The notes under the pieces: model-generated
What the model was told of the DNA's origin: nothing
What the model saw: the letters and a program-made list of their open reading frames with translations, nothing else
The model's database searches: none
Part shown: piece by piece, positions 47,705 to 58,963 of the stretch
Layout: each line of letters begins with the position of its first letter
Numbering within the stretch: position 1 is the stretch's first letter
NCBI RefSeq assembly: GCF_000960995.1
Contig: NZ_CP009435.1
Coordinates: 2,108,001 to 2,172,000 of the forward strand
Source: Burkholderia glumae LMG 2196 = ATCC 33617
Lineage (GTDB): Bacteria; Pseudomonadota; Gammaproteobacteria; Burkholderiales; Burkholderiaceae
Direction: 5' to 3'
Length of the DNA: 64,000 nt
Position numbers and translations under genes: made by a program

Positions 47705-48136
47705 ATGCAGGCGATGACGACGAAGACGGCGCGGATCTGCGCGATCTGGCTGGCGGTGGCGATGAGCACGTCGGGGTGCACGTCGTTCCGGCCGGTCGGC
47801 CAGGCGCCGGACGGCACCGAGGCGAACCACGCGGTGCACTCGGTCTGTTCGCGGTTCGTGATCGATCCCGGACGGGACCTGAAGGTCGGCGACGAGATCC
47901 GCTATCAGGCCTGCGACGGCACGGCCGGCAGCATGAAGGTCGAGACGATCGGCGCTCAGGCGATCGGCGGTGGCGGCGGCCAGATCGACCTGCGCGAGTT
48001 GCGCGAGATGGAAGTGAAATCGGTGTCGGTGGGCAGGACCGTGCTGTTCGGCGTGGGCGTCAGCGCCGCGGTGGTGGCGGCCGCGGTCGTGATCGTCGGG
48101 GCGACGTTCGCCGCCGCGATCCTCGGCGCGCAGTGA
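47705..48136 (+). CDS. predicted lipoprotein with C-terminal membrane segment
   Basis: A 143-residue protein starting 'MQAMTTKTARICAIWLAVAM', with lipobox 'STSGC' near residue 27 ('AMSTSGCTSFRPVG'). The mature part has a small beta-like domain ('KVGDEIRYQACDGTAGSMKV', 'GGQIDLRELREMEVKSVSVG') and ends in a long hydrophobic stretch ('GVGVSAAVVAAAVVIVGATF'). It looks like small Burkholderia outer-membrane lipoproteins of unknown role. It is 143 bases after aspD and convergent with the EAL gene (12-base gap). Confidence 0.75.
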   Translation: MQAMTTKTARICAIWLAVAMSTSGCTSFRPVGQAPDGTEANHAVHSVCSRFVIDPGRDLKVGDEIRYQACDGTAGSMKVETIGAQAIGGGGGQIDLRELREMEVKSVSVGRTVLFGVGVSAAVVAAAVVIVGATFAAAILGAQ

Positions 48137-48148
48137 GCGTTGCCGCGC

Positions 48149-49435
48149 TCAGGCCGCCGGCGGCTCGCCGGGCCCGTCGGGCACGAATTCGACGCAGACC
48201 ACGGTCGGCCCGTCGCCGGCCGGCAACGCGATCGCGGCGGTCCAGGCGTCGCGCCCTTCGGTGAGCGAATGATGCGGGCCGGTCAGCACCACGCGGCCCG
48301 GCGACTGGATCGCGCGCTCCCAGACCGGCAGCCGCGACCAGTTGCAGTGCGTGTCGGGAAAGAGGGGCGCGAGGCGCGCGGCCTGGGTGGCCGTCACGAC
48401 GCCGGCCCGCATGATCGACGGCTCGGGCTGCACGCCGTTCGCGTCGGTCACGAACACACGCCGGATCGCGGCGAACTCGAACAGCGGCGCGGCCGTGCCG
48501 GCCAGGTCGCTGGTCGCCACATAGGCATGCGCGGTCTGCAGCACCAGCCGCTCCAGTTCTTCGAAGCCGTTGCCCTTCGCATGCGAATGCTCGGCGCGGC
48601 GCCGTGCATGGTGCTGCCAGGCGCGGTCGATATAGTGCGGGCCGCCCTCGCTCGCGAGCATGAGCGAGGCCTCGGGATGGCCGAACAGGAAGCCCTGCAC
48701 GAAATCGACGTCGGCATCCATCAGGACCTGCAGCGCGTGTTCGGTCTCGATCCCCTCGGCCAGCACCATCGCGCCGGCCTGATGCAGCATCGTCACGAGG
48801 TGGCGAATGTTGCGCCGCGCGTCGCCGGGCTGCTGGGCGCGCTCGACCAGCGAGCGGTCGAGCTTCACGATGTCGGGATGCGCCTGCCAGACACGATCGA
48901 AGTTCGAGAAGCCGGTGCCGAAATCGTCGATCGCGATCAGGAAGTCGCGGTGCTGGATGCGGTCGATGGTGCGCGCGAGCGCGGCCTCGTCGCGTACCGG
49001 CTGCTCGATCACTTCCAGCACGACGCGCGTGGGGGGCAGCGCGAAATGCTCGCACAGCTCGTCGATCGATTCGCGCTGCGCGCTGCCCGAATCGAGCATC
49101 TGCGGCATCACGTTGAGGAACAGCCAGCCGTGGCCGGGATCCTGGGCGGCGAAGTTGGCCGCGTGCAGGCAGCGCGTCATGCGGTCGACGAGCGGGGCGT
49201 CGCCGCGCGTGTGCGCGAGCGCGAACAGGGCTTCCGGTTCGAGCGACGCGCTAGGCGAGACCTGCGCGCGCACCAGTGCCTCGTAGCCGACGATGCGCCG
49301 GTGCGAGATCGACAGCACGGGCTGGAACACGCTCGTGAGACGCAGGCCGCGGTAGTCGGCGGTCCAGCCGCCGGCACCGTCGGAGACGAGCAGGCTGACG
49401 AGGTTGTCGAGTGTCAGTTCGGCAGACGGTCGCAT
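48149..49435 (-). CDS. EAL-domain cyclic-di-GMP phosphodiesterase with novel C-terminal region
   Basis: A 428-residue protein, start 'MRPSAELTLDNLVSLLVSDG'. The N-terminal EAL domain (residues ~30-265) keeps 'YEALVRAQ', 'NVMPQML', 'EVIEQPVRD', 'DDFGTGFSNFD', 'KLDRSLVERAQ' and 'EGIETEHALQ', so it should hydrolyse c-di-GMP. The last ~160 residues ('NGFEELERLVLQTAHAYVAT' to 'VVCVEFVPDGPGEPPAA') carry no domain I recognise and may sense a signal. A longer upstream open frame exists but the family start is 49435. A TTTCTG/TAGAGT promoter pair lies upstream (49585-49613). Confidence 0.88.
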   Translation of the reverse strand: MRPSAELTLDNLVSLLVSDGAGGWTADYRGLRLTSVFQPVLSISHRRIVGYEALVRAQVSPSASLEPEALFALAHTRGDAPLVDRMTRCLHAANFAAQDPGHGWLFLNVMPQMLDSGSAQRESIDELCEHFALPPTRVVLEVIEQPVRDEAALARTIDRIQHRDFLIAIDDFGTGFSNFDRVWQAHPDIVKLDRSLVERAQQPGDARRNIRHLVTMLHQAGAMVLAEGIETEHALQVLMDADVDFVQGFLFGHPEASLMLASEGGPHYIDRAWQHHARRRAEHSHAKGNGFEELERLVLQTAHAYVATSDLAGTAAPLFEFAAIRRVFVTDANGVQPEPSIMRAGVVTATQAARLAPLFPDTHCNWSRLPVWERAIQSPGRVVLTGPHHSLTEGRDAWTAAIALPAGDGPTVVCVEFVPDGPGEPPAA

Positions 49436-49836
49436 TGCGCGTCGGTCCAGTGAGGGCGGCACGCCGGCGGGCCGGTGGCATCGTCGGTGCGGACCGCGCG
49501 GTCGCATATGAAACGTCGTCGGGCGCGCGGCCCGACCATCGCCGATGTCAGGCGTCGGGCAGGCCGCGTCGCATCTCCATGCGTACTCTACACCGATTGC
49601 CTGACGGCAGAAAATGCGTGTGGACGCCAAGCGCGAGCCGATCAGGGGTTGCATCGCGACGGCGATCACGGGCGGCGGCCGCCCGCCGAGGCTGGCCGAT
49701 GCGCGCCGACGACGGTCGAGGCGGGCCGGGCACGATCTTGGCCGCTGCCGCGCCCGAAGCGCATCGGCCAATTGACCGGAACGGCGGCGCGCCCTTGCCG
49801 GTTGTTGGCCGCGCGTGCCGGCGCGGCGGGCCCGGG
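49436..49836. other. intergenic region upstream of the EAL gene
   Basis: 401 bp between the EAL start and the DMT stop. It holds the presumed EAL promoter; other open frames here are GC-driven shadows without support. Confidence 0.6.
49585..49613 (-). promoter_or_regulatory. possible sigma70 promoter of the EAL gene
   Basis: Minus strand TTTCTG (49613-49608), 17-base spacer, TAGAGT (49590-49585). Start would be near 49577, giving a leader of about 140 nt. Confidence 0.4.
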
Positions 49837-50763
49837 TCAGGCCGCGTCGCGCGCCGGGCCGAGCCCCGGGATGCGCCGGATCGCGCCGGTGGCGAGCGCG
49901 GTGCCGAGCAGCACCACCGCGCAGCCGGCGAGCATGCTCGGCGCGACGGCTTCGTCGAGGAACACGGCACCCCAGAAGATTCCGAAGATCGGAATCACGA
50001 AGGTGACGGTGATCGCTCGCGACGGTCCGACATGCGCGATCAGGTGAAAGAAGATGAAATAGGCCACGCCGGTGCAGAGGATGCCCAGCGCGAGCACCGA
50101 GGCCCAGGCATGCACCGACACCGGCGCGGCCGGCCAGGTGGCGAGCGCCGGCGGCAGCAACAGCGCGGTCGCAGCGATCATGGTGCCGGCTGCGTTGAGC
50201 AGCGGATCGACGCCGGACAGCTTGTGCTTGGTGTAGTTCGCGGCGATCCCGTACAGCAGCGTGGCCGCGAGCGCGGCGGCGGCGGCGAGCGCCGTGGTGC
50301 CGGCGTCGCCGCCGGCGTCGTCCGGGGCGAACATCTGGCGCGCTACCAGCAGCAGCACGCCGGCGAAGCCGGTCGCGAGCCCCAGCACGCGAGTGAGCGA
50401 GAGCCGCTCGCGCAGCCAGAGGTAGGCCACCAGCGCACCCCAGAGCGGGGTGGTGGCGTTGATCACCGACGTCACGCCGGCCTGCAGCGTCAGCTCGGCG
50501 AATGCGAACAGGCAGAACGGCGCGGCCGAATTGAGCAGCCCGCACACCAGCAGCGGCCACGCATGGCTGCGCAGCGCCGCCGCGAGCGGGCCGGCGCCGG
50601 TCCGCCAGAGCGCCAGGCCGACCAGGAACAGCGCGCCGAAGCCGACGCGCAGCGCGATCAGCGGCGCGACGCCGAGTTCGGCCACGCCGACGCGTATGAA
50701 CAGGAACGAGGCGCCCCAGAGCGAGGCGAGCAGGAGCAGCAGCAAGAGATGGCGGGCGGACAT
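49837..50763 (-). CDS. EamA/DMT-family transporter
   Basis: A 308-residue drug/metabolite exporter with ten membrane segments in two EamA repeats: 'SLWGASFLFIRVGVAELGVA' then 'VINATTPLWGALVAYLWLRE', and 'LGILCTGVAYFIFFHLIAHV' then 'VTFVIPIFGIFWGAVFLDEA'. It should export amino acids, metabolites or drugs; the substrate cannot be told. An ATG 15 bases upstream (50778) is an alternative start. Neighbours are unrelated. Confidence 0.85.
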   Translation of the reverse strand: MSARHLLLLLLLASLWGASFLFIRVGVAELGVAPLIALRVGFGALFLVGLALWRTGAGPLAAALRSHAWPLLVCGLLNSAAPFCLFAFAELTLQAGVTSVINATTPLWGALVAYLWLRERLSLTRVLGLATGFAGVLLLVARQMFAPDDAGGDAGTTALAAAAALAATLLYGIAANYTKHKLSGVDPLLNAAGTMIAATALLLPPALATWPAAPVSVHAWASVLALGILCTGVAYFIFFHLIAHVGPSRAITVTFVIPIFGIFWGAVFLDEAVAPSMLAGCAVVLLGTALATGAIRRIPGLGPARDAA

Positions 50764-51017
50764 GGCGAGACTCGGCATGAGGCGGGGAGGCCCCGCATGG
50801 TAGCGCGTGCCGGGCGGCCATGTGTGGCGATCGAATGAAGCCGCAAGCCATGCAAATGTCGGACGAAAGGCGCCCGCGCCGGGGAGCGGTGCGGACGGCG
50901 CTCGGATGGGCGGGCCGTCGGACCGGGGCAGGCCCCCGTCCAACCCGATACGATGAAGTCCGGGCCGGCCATGCGACGGGCCCGGCAGACGCCGGCGTCC
51001 GCCTTCGGCGCCGACGC

Positions 51018-51332
51018 TCAGCGGCGTCCGTGCCAGCCGCGGCCGCCCCAGCCATGGCCGCCCCAGCCTCCGCCGAAGCGCAAGCCGAGCGACACGGACG
51101 GCCCCCACCAGCCGCCGTAGGCAGGGTAGTAGGCAGGAGCCGGATAATAGCTGGGGTAATAAGCCGGGTAGGCGGGTGCCACGTAGGCGGGGGCGGGGTA
51201 GGCCGTGACGACCGGATCGGTCACCACCGGCGTGGCCACATAGGTGCCGGCCGGGTAATAGCCGTAAGGGTAGTAGCAGCCCGCCAGCGAAACGGTGGCG
51301 AGCGTGGCGGCGGCAAGCGTGCGGGTCTTCAT
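51018..51332 (-). CDS. tyrosine/proline-rich small lipoprotein
   Basis: A 104-residue protein with signal and lipobox ('LATVSLAGCYYPYGYYPAGT'), then 13 tyrosines in proline/alanine-rich repeats ('PAYVAPAYPAYYPSYYPAPA') and a Gly/Trp-rich end. It resembles small outer-membrane lipoproteins of Burkholderia and Ralstonia. No function is known. Single gene, divergent from nothing; low-complexity composition is notable but common in this class. Confidence 0.75.
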   Translation of the reverse strand: MKTRTLAAATLATVSLAGCYYPYGYYPAGTYVATPVVTDPVVTAYPAPAYVAPAYPAYYPSYYPAPAYYPAYGGWWGPSVSLGLRFGGGWGGHGWGGRGWHGRR

Positions 51333-51612
51333 GACGGGCCTCGAGGCGCGGGCATCCTGGGCGGTGACGATACCGGCAGCTTAGGCGCGTCGAAAGTGAA
51401 ACGCTGTGTGAAACGGTAACGGCGCATTTCAGCGGACCGGGCGCCTGGCCGCGGCCTTCCGGCGCCATGGACCGAAAATGGGCCGCAAATGGGCGGTAAA
51501 CGCGCAGCAACGCCCGGCTGCGAGGCGCGGCTATCAAGGCGGCGGGCAGCAGGCGCCTACCAGAGCGATACCGCCCGCCGCCGTTGCGGCCGGGGGCTGC
51601 GAAGGCCGGCGC

Positions 51613-51825
51613 TTACTTGCCGACCTGATTGCCGATCAGGCCGCCCGCCGCGGCGCCGCCGAGCGTCGACAGCGCGTTGCCGCCGATCGCCGCGCCGGCC
51701 ACGCCGCCGATGCCGGCACCGATCGCCGTATCGCGCTGGCGCGTGGTCATCGAATCGCAGGCCGAGAGACTCGCCACTGTAGCGATCAACAAAGCACCTA
51801 TCCCAATACGACGGATCGAGTTCAT
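51613..51825 (-). CDS. glycine-zipper lipoprotein (OsmB-like)
   Basis: A 70-residue protein: signal 'MNSIRRIGIGALLIATVASL', lipobox 'LSAC', then 'GAGIGGVAGAAIGG' and 'TLGGAAAGGLIGNQVGK', two glycine-zipper membrane segments. It is of the OsmB/SlyB-like class, small outer-membrane lipoproteins tied to envelope stress. AGGAA six bases upstream supports the start at 51825. Confidence 0.82.
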   Translation of the reverse strand: MNSIRRIGIGALLIATVASLSACDSMTTRQRDTAIGAGIGGVAGAAIGGNALSTLGGAAAGGLIGNQVGK

Positions 51826-52013
51826 AACGGGTTCCTCGCAAGAGTGGAAAGAGCGCAGTACCAATGCCGCGCAATGCTACCACTCTAAGCGAGGCCGCAG
51901 CCTGCGACTGTAAGCACTTGTTAAGCGAGTTTGCGCGCGTAATCAAATGTATCTGCGCGGGTATGAACCTTGCTGCGCGAGCGGCGCGGCGGCGCGGGCC
52001 GCCGCGCCCGGGC

Positions 52014-53945
<1,932 letters not shown>

Positions 53946-54032
53946 GCAGTCATCTCCTGAGGTGGGGCGCTAAGCAGGAGACGAGATGGGCGGCAGGCCG
54001 GCCGGAGGATGAGGCAAGGGGTCGAGGCCTGT

Positions 54033-54130
54033 ACGCTTCCCTGCGCTGGCATTATCCAGATCAGGTTCAAAGGGTATTTCTCACCCGCGAAGCGCCCTGT
54101 TTCGAATGGCGCCGCGCAGGACCCCCGCGT
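54033..54130 (-). promoter_or_regulatory. TPP riboswitch (THI element) upstream of thiC
   Basis: On the minus strand the conserved THI core is complete: GGGGGTCC near the 5' end, 'TGAGAAATACCC', 'TTTGAACCTGATCTGGATAA', and 'TGCCAGCGCAGGGAAGCG' at the 3' end; the ends pair as P1 (ACGC/GCGT). It binds thiamin pyrophosphate and represses thiC. The 87 bases between it and the thiC ATG, with an AGGAG site and no clear U-tract hairpin, suggest control of translation. Confidence 0.95.
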
Positions 54131-54635
54131 TAGCTAGGGCGAACGATACACCCGGACGGCTGCGGTTTCAACCGGTGCCGCCGCACGGGCTTCCGGTGCC
54201 GGATCGCGGCGGCGCGCGCCTGGTGTCGGCCGGGCCGCATGTCGTGCTCGGGCAAGCGGCCGGCGCTTGGCGGCAGGCGGCCAGGCGCGGGTGCCGCCAG
54301 GCGCGCGGGCGCCTCGCCGTGGTGTCGCGCCGATGCATCAGCGCCGCGCTTTTCCCGATTGACGGCGAGGTTCGGCGCTAGCGTTCATGCATAATGCCAT
54401 CGATGCGTCGCGGCTCGCGGCGCGCCAGCGTTCGCTGGCCCAGCTCGACTTCTCCGGTTCCGTTCTCGACGACATGCCGTCCCGCCCGTTTTTTCCTGCC
54501 GCTGCGGCTTCGCGCCGGCCGCGCCCGCTTGTTGCTTGTCCCGTTTCGCCTGCTTGCGCAGCGCATCGCGTGCTCCCGGCCGCCCGGCCGCATGGCGCGC
54601 CCGATGCGCGCGGCGCCCACCGGGCGGCCTGAACC
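54131..54635. other. intergenic region between the TPP riboswitch and the DMT gene
   Basis: 505 bp. A CATAAT hexamer (54390-54395) could be the -10 of the plus-strand DMT gene; no good -35 at the right distance. Open frames (for example from 54387 and 54394) show no family likeness. Confidence 0.5.
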
Positions 54636-55583
54636 ATGACCCCGTTCGATCGACTGCTCGCGGCCGCGGGCCGCCTGCGCCTGCGCGACCGGATTCGCCT
54701 GCCGCAAAGCCGCGGCGGCCGCATCGTGCTCGCGCTCGGGTTCATCTATTTCGTCTGGGGCTCGACCTATCTGGCGCTGCACGTGGCGCTGGAAACCTTT
54801 CCGCCGCTGCTGCTCTCGGGGCTGCGCAACGGCCTGGCCGGCATCGGCCTGTTCGTGTTCGCGATGCGCCGCAAGCCGGCGCTGCCCTCGTTCGCCGAGA
54901 TCCGCAATGCGGCGATCGTCGGCACCATGCTGGTGGCGGCCTCCTCGGGGCTGATCGCGCTCGGCATGCGTACCGTCAGCAGCGGCTCGGCGGCCGTGAT
55001 GGTCGCCACCGTGCCGCTGTTCGCCACCGTGATCGCCGCGATCGCGGGGCGCCCGGTCTCGAAGGGCGAGTGGACCGCGGTCGGGCTCGGCATGGCCGGT
55101 ATCGTGATCCTCAACTCGGGCGGCCCGTCCACGCCCGGCTCGACGCTCGGCAGCATTTCGGTGCTGTGCGGCGGGCTGTTCTGGGCCGGCGGCGTGCATT
55201 TGTCCAGCCGCCTGAAGCTGCCGTCGGACCTGTTCCTGTCCACCGCGCTGCAGATCGGCCTGGGCGGGCTGGTCTCGACCGTGGTGGCGCTCTGCCTCGG
55301 CGAGCGCAGCGTTCACGCCGCGTTCCTGCCGATGGTGGCGTTCTTCTATCTGATGATCTTCGGCACCATGATCGCCTACGTCGCCTACGGCTACCTGATC
55401 CGCAACACCAGCCCGGTGCTCGCGAGCAGCTGCATGTACGTGAACCCGATCGTCGCGGTCGCGCTCGGGGCGCTGCTGCTCGGCGAGCCGGTCACCATCG
55501 CCACCGTGGTCGCGACGATCGCGATCCTCGGCAGCGTCGGGCTCTCGTTCCTCTGCGACCCGGCCCGCAAGGCCGCGCGCTGA
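54636..55583 (+). CDS. EamA/DMT-family transporter (YedA-like)
   Basis: A 315-residue exporter with ten membrane segments: 'GFIYFVWGSTYLALHVALET', 'SGLIALGMRTVSSGSAAVMV', 'SISVLCGGLFWAGGVHLSSR' and 'SPVLASSCMYVNPIVAVALG'. This is the layout of YedA and related DMT exporters; the substrate is unknown. It is transcribed away from thiC, with a weak -10 upstream. Confidence 0.88.
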   Translation: MTPFDRLLAAAGRLRLRDRIRLPQSRGGRIVLALGFIYFVWGSTYLALHVALETFPPLLLSGLRNGLAGIGLFVFAMRRKPALPSFAEIRNAAIVGTMLVAASSGLIALGMRTVSSGSAAVMVATVPLFATVIAAIAGRPVSKGEWTAVGLGMAGIVILNSGGPSTPGSTLGSISVLCGGLFWAGGVHLSSRLKLPSDLFLSTALQIGLGGLVSTVVALCLGERSVHAAFLPMVAFFYLMIFGTMIAYVAYGYLIRNTSPVLASSCMYVNPIVAVALGALLLGEPVTIATVVATIAILGSVGLSFLCDPARKAAR

Positions 55584-55688
55584 CGCGCGGCGCCGCCCGA
55601 GCGCGCATCGATCGGGGGCCGCCGCCGCAGGCCGGCGCGCAGTCGCTGGCCGTCGGCACGGCCGTCGCCATGGCGGCGCGCGGCGCGC

Positions 55689-56897
55689 TCAGTCTCGGTG
55701 CCGCCCGCTGCGATGGTGGATCCATCCCGCCAGCGCGGCGAACAGCAGCCCGACCGCGCTCACGCCGCTCCAGCCCGCTGCGTGCCAGGCCGCCACGCCG
55801 GCCGACGAGCCGACCGCCCCGCCGATGAAATAGCAGACCATGTAGACCGTGTTGACGCGGCTGCGCGCCTCGGGCTTGAGCGCATAGATGCGCGACTGGT
55901 TCGAGATCTGCGCGGCCTGCACGCCCACGTCGAGCACGAGCACGCCGAGCGCCAGTCCGATCAGGTGCGTGGCCGACACCGCGAAGATCACGAACGAGGC
56001 CGCCACCAGTCCGATCGACAGCGAGATCACCACACGCGGCCCGCGCCGGTCGGCCGACTTGCCCGCATGGGGCGCCGCCAGCGCGCCCGCCGCGCCGACG
56101 ATGCCGAACAGCCCCGCCACCTGCGGCCCGAAATGAAAGGGCGCGCCGGCCAACAGCAGCGTGAGCGCCGGCCAGAACGCGCTGAACGCCGCGAACAGCG
56201 CGGCGCCCGTGGCCGAGGCATGGCGCAGCCCGCGCAGCTCCCGCGCCAGATGCCAGAGCGAACCGAGCAGTTGCGGGTAGCTCAGCGTCGAGGTGGGGGT
56301 GCTGCGCGGCAGCCGCAGCAGCACGGCCGCCGCGAGCGCGACGAGCGAGGCCACCGAGACGCAGAACACGCTGCGCCAGCCGAAGTATTCGGCGATCGAG
56401 CCGGCGGCCGTGCGCGCCAGCAGGATGCCCAGCAGCAGCCCGCTCATCACGGTGCCCACCGCCTGGCCGCGCTCGGCGGCCGGTGCGATCTCGGCCGCGA
56501 ACGGCACGGCCTGCTGCGCGATGGTGGAGAGCACGCCGATCGCGAGGCTCGCGGCGGCCAGCACCGGCAGCGCCGGCGCGGCGGCCGCGAGCAGCAGCGC
56601 GGCGCACAGGCCGGCGATCTGCAGCAGGATCAGGCGGCGCCGGTCGACGCGGTCGCCGAGCGGCGCGAGCAGCAGCATGCCGGCCGCGTAGCCCAGCTGG
56701 GTGGCGGTGGGCACCACGCCGATCCAGCCGGCCTCGCGCGGGAACGATTCGCGCAGTGCGCCGAGCAGCGGCTGGTTGTAGTAGAGGTTGGCGACCGACA
56801 CGCCCGCGATGGTCGCGAGCAGGAGCAGCAGGCCGCGCGAGTCGGGCCGGGGCGCGGCGGGCGGCGGGTTCGGAGCGGCGCGGTTCGGCGTGGACAT
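55689..56897 (-). CDS. MFS exporter
   Basis: A 402-residue major facilitator with 12 membrane segments; start 'MSTPNRAAPNPPPAAPRPDS'. Signature regions: 'YYNQPLLGALRESFP', 'GYAAGMLLLAPLGDRVDRRR' (loop 2-3 motif) and 'GLLLGILLARTAAGSIAEYF'. It fits the YtbD/ arabinose-efflux-like branch of drug exporters. Substrate unknown. It follows the phosphodiesterase gene by 170 bp on the same strand; a link to the ABC operon is uncertain. Confidence 0.85.
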   Translation of the reverse strand: MSTPNRAAPNPPPAAPRPDSRGLLLLLATIAGVSVANLYYNQPLLGALRESFPREAGWIGVVPTATQLGYAAGMLLLAPLGDRVDRRRLILLQIAGLCAALLLAAAAPALPVLAAASLAIGVLSTIAQQAVPFAAEIAPAAERGQAVGTVMSGLLLGILLARTAAGSIAEYFGWRSVFCVSVASLVALAAAVLLRLPRSTPTSTLSYPQLLGSLWHLARELRGLRHASATGAALFAAFSAFWPALTLLLAGAPFHFGPQVAGLFGIVGAAGALAAPHAGKSADRRGPRVVISLSIGLVAASFVIFAVSATHLIGLALGVLVLDVGVQAAQISNQSRIYALKPEARSRVNTVYMVCYFIGGAVGSSAGVAAWHAAGWSGVSAVGLLFAALAGWIHHRSGRHRD

Positions 56898-57067
56898 GAG
56901 GCGATCGGATCGGAACGAGAAGCGTGCGTCGGGCCGGCGCGGGCGCCCGGGCCGGCAAGGCTGCCGATCATACCGGAGGCCCGCGAAATCCGCCGGCCCC
57001 GCGCCGGCCGGCCCGGACACCCCGGCCGGCCTCGCGCGTGCCGTGCGCCGTGCGCGCCGTGGCGCGC

Positions 57068-57892
57068 TCAGTCGATCAGCGCGCCCGTGTCGTCGTAGAA
57101 CGGATGCGGTCCGTCGCCGGCCTCGACGTAGACGTGATGCGAGACCAGCCCGATGGCCGGGTCGTAGCGGTGCACGGCGAACGAGGGCGGCTCCAGCGTG
57201 AACGCGGACGGCCCGTCCGCGCGCAGGTCGAACGCCACCTGGTGCGCGGGGGCGCCCACCGCCGAGGCGAGCGTGCCGCCGAAGCGCGCGACCATCGGCC
57301 GGTGCACGTGCCCGCACAGTACGCGCTCCACGTTCGGATGGCCGCGCAGGATCGTCTCGAGCCGGCGCGCGGCGGCCGGATCGAGCCGCTGCGCGTCCAT
57401 GTGGGCGATTCCGCAGGCGAACGGCGGATGATGCAGCGCGACCACCACCGGGCGCCCCGCGGCGGCCTGAAGCTCGGCCGCGAGCCAGTCGAGCCGCGCG
57501 TCGCAGAGCATGCCGCGGCTTTGCCCGGTGATCTGCGAATCGAGCGCGATCACGCGCAGCGGGCCGAGGTCGAGCGCGTACTGCACGAACTCGCCCGTCT
57601 GCAACTCGGCGCGTTCGGCGAACGCGCGCCGCAGCGCGCCGCGCTCGTCGTGGTTGCCGATCAGCAGGTAGTACGGCATCGCGAGCGGCGCGAGCAGCCG
57701 CTTCAGGTGCCGGTATTCGTCGTCGTGGCCGAAATCGGTCAGGTCGCCGGTGATCAGCACCGCGTCGGGGCGCGGCGCGAGCGCGTTGAGCCGGGCGACG
57801 GTGCGGGCGAGACTCGCCGCGGTGTCGACGCGCCGGTAGGCGAGCGCACCGGGACGCTTGATGTGCAGATCGCTGATCTGGGCGAGCAGCAT
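57068..57892 (-). CDS. class III (GpdQ/CpdA-type) metallophosphodiesterase
   Basis: A 274-residue calcineurin-like phosphoesterase with all metal motifs: 'QISDLHI', 'ITGDLTDFG', 'LIGNHDERG', 'ALHHPPFACG' and 'LCGHVHRPMV'. Such enzymes cut cyclic nucleotides or glycerophosphodiesters in the cytoplasm. It lies 36 bases after the ABC ATPase gene on the same strand, so it probably acts on whatever the importer brings in, favouring a phosphodiester substrate such as a glycerophosphodiester over cAMP. Substrate is inference. Confidence 0.88.
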   Translation of the reverse strand: MLLAQISDLHIKRPGALAYRRVDTAASLARTVARLNALAPRPDAVLITGDLTDFGHDDEYRHLKRLLAPLAMPYYLLIGNHDERGALRRAFAERAELQTGEFVQYALDLGPLRVIALDSQITGQSRGMLCDARLDWLAAELQAAAGRPVVVALHHPPFACGIAHMDAQRLDPAAARRLETILRGHPNVERVLCGHVHRPMVARFGGTLASAVGAPAHQVAFDLRADGPSAFTLEPPSFAVHRYDPAIGLVSHHVYVEAGDGPHPFYDDTGALID

Positions 57893-57928
57893 GGCGGTTC
57901 CTCGTGTTGCGGAGTGGCTGGGATCGGC

Positions 57929-58963
57929 TCAGGGCAGCGCGATCAGCCCGTGGGGCGCGATCGCGAGGCCCACGGCCGTGCCGCGCGCGAGCGCGATCCG
58001 GCCGGGCACGTCGACCACCAGCGCATCGGGTGCCGCGTGCTCGATGCTCAGGCGCGTGCGCTCGCCGAGGAACGCGCAGCCGGCCACGGCGCCGCGCAGC
58101 TGGGCTGCCGCCGGATCGACGAGCTGCGCGTCCTCGGGGCGGAAAAACAGTTCGGATACCGGACGGGCGGCCGGCACCGCACCGCCGTGAGTGACCAGCA
58201 GGCCGTCGCGCCAGCTGCCGGCGAGCCGGTTCAGCGTGCCGACGAACTGCGCGACGGCGCGGTTCGCGGGCTGGTAATAGATCTCGCGCGGCGAGCCGAT
58301 CTGCTCGATGCGGCCCGCGCTCATCACCACGATGCGGTCGCCGAGCGCCATTGCCTCGGCCTGGTCGTGCGTGACGTAGACGGTGGTCACGCCGAGTTCG
58401 CGCAGCAGCGCATTCATCTCGCGGCGCAGCGCCTCGCGCAGCTTCGCGTCGAGCGCGGTCAGCGGCTCGTCGAGCAGCAGCACGCGCGGTTGCACCGCCA
58501 GCGCGCGGGCCAGCGCGACGCGCTGCCTCTGGCCACCCGACAGCGCGGTGACGGGGCGCTCGGCCAGCGCCGTCAGCTGCGTCATCGCCAGCAGCGCGTC
58601 GACGCGCGCGCGCAGCGCGGCCGGCTCGGTACGGCGGATGCGCAGGCCGTAGCCGACGTTGCCGCGCACCGTCAGGTGCGGGAACAGCGCATAGTTCTGG
58701 AACACCATGCCCACCTGGCGGCGCTCGATCGGCAGCGCCGTCACGTCCTCGTCGCCGAACGCGATGGTGCCGCCGGCGTCGGGCGCCTCCAGCCCGGCGA
58801 TCATGCGCAGCGTGGTGGTCTTGCCGCAGCCGGACGGCCCCAGCAGCACCAGCGTTTCGCCGGCTCCGATCGCGAGATCGAGCGGTTCGAGCACGCGCGT
58901 GGCGCGAAACGTCTTGGCACAGCGCGTGAGCGTGACGGGCAGGGAGGCGAGTTTCATCGGCAT
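57929..58963 (-). CDS. ABC importer ATPase
   Basis: A 344-residue ATPase: Walker A 'GPSGCGKTTTLRM', 'FQNYALFPHLTV', signature 'LSGGQRQRVALARAL', Walker B 'VLLLDEPLTALDAKLREALR', and a C-terminal TOBE-like domain ('EDAQLVDPAAAQLRGAVAGC'). It drives the importer whose two permeases and binding protein lie upstream. Its start overlaps the end of the second permease gene by ten bases; a start at 58957 is also possible. Family: PotA/AfuC-like (CUT/polyamine-iron class). Confidence 0.94.
   Translation of the reverse strand: MPMKLASLPVTLTRCAKTFRATRVLEPLDLAIGAGETLVLLGPSGCGKTTTLRMIAGLEAPDAGGTIAFGDEDVTALPIERRQVGMVFQNYALFPHLTVRGNVGYGLRIRRTEPAALRARVDALLAMTQLTALAERPVTALSGGQRQRVALARALAVQPRVLLLDEPLTALDAKLREALRREMNALLRELGVTTVYVTHDQAEAMALGDRIVVMSAGRIEQIGSPREIYYQPANRAVAQFVGTLNRLAGSWRDGLLVTHGGAVPAARPVSELFFRPEDAQLVDPAAAQLRGAVAGCAFLGERTRLSIEHAAPDALVVDVPGRIALARGTAVGLAIAPHGLIALP

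Noticed and set aside
54359..54395. TTGACG with CATAAT as a sigma70 promoter of the DMT gene
   Set aside because: The spacer is 25 bases, too long; only a weak -10 is retained as a note.
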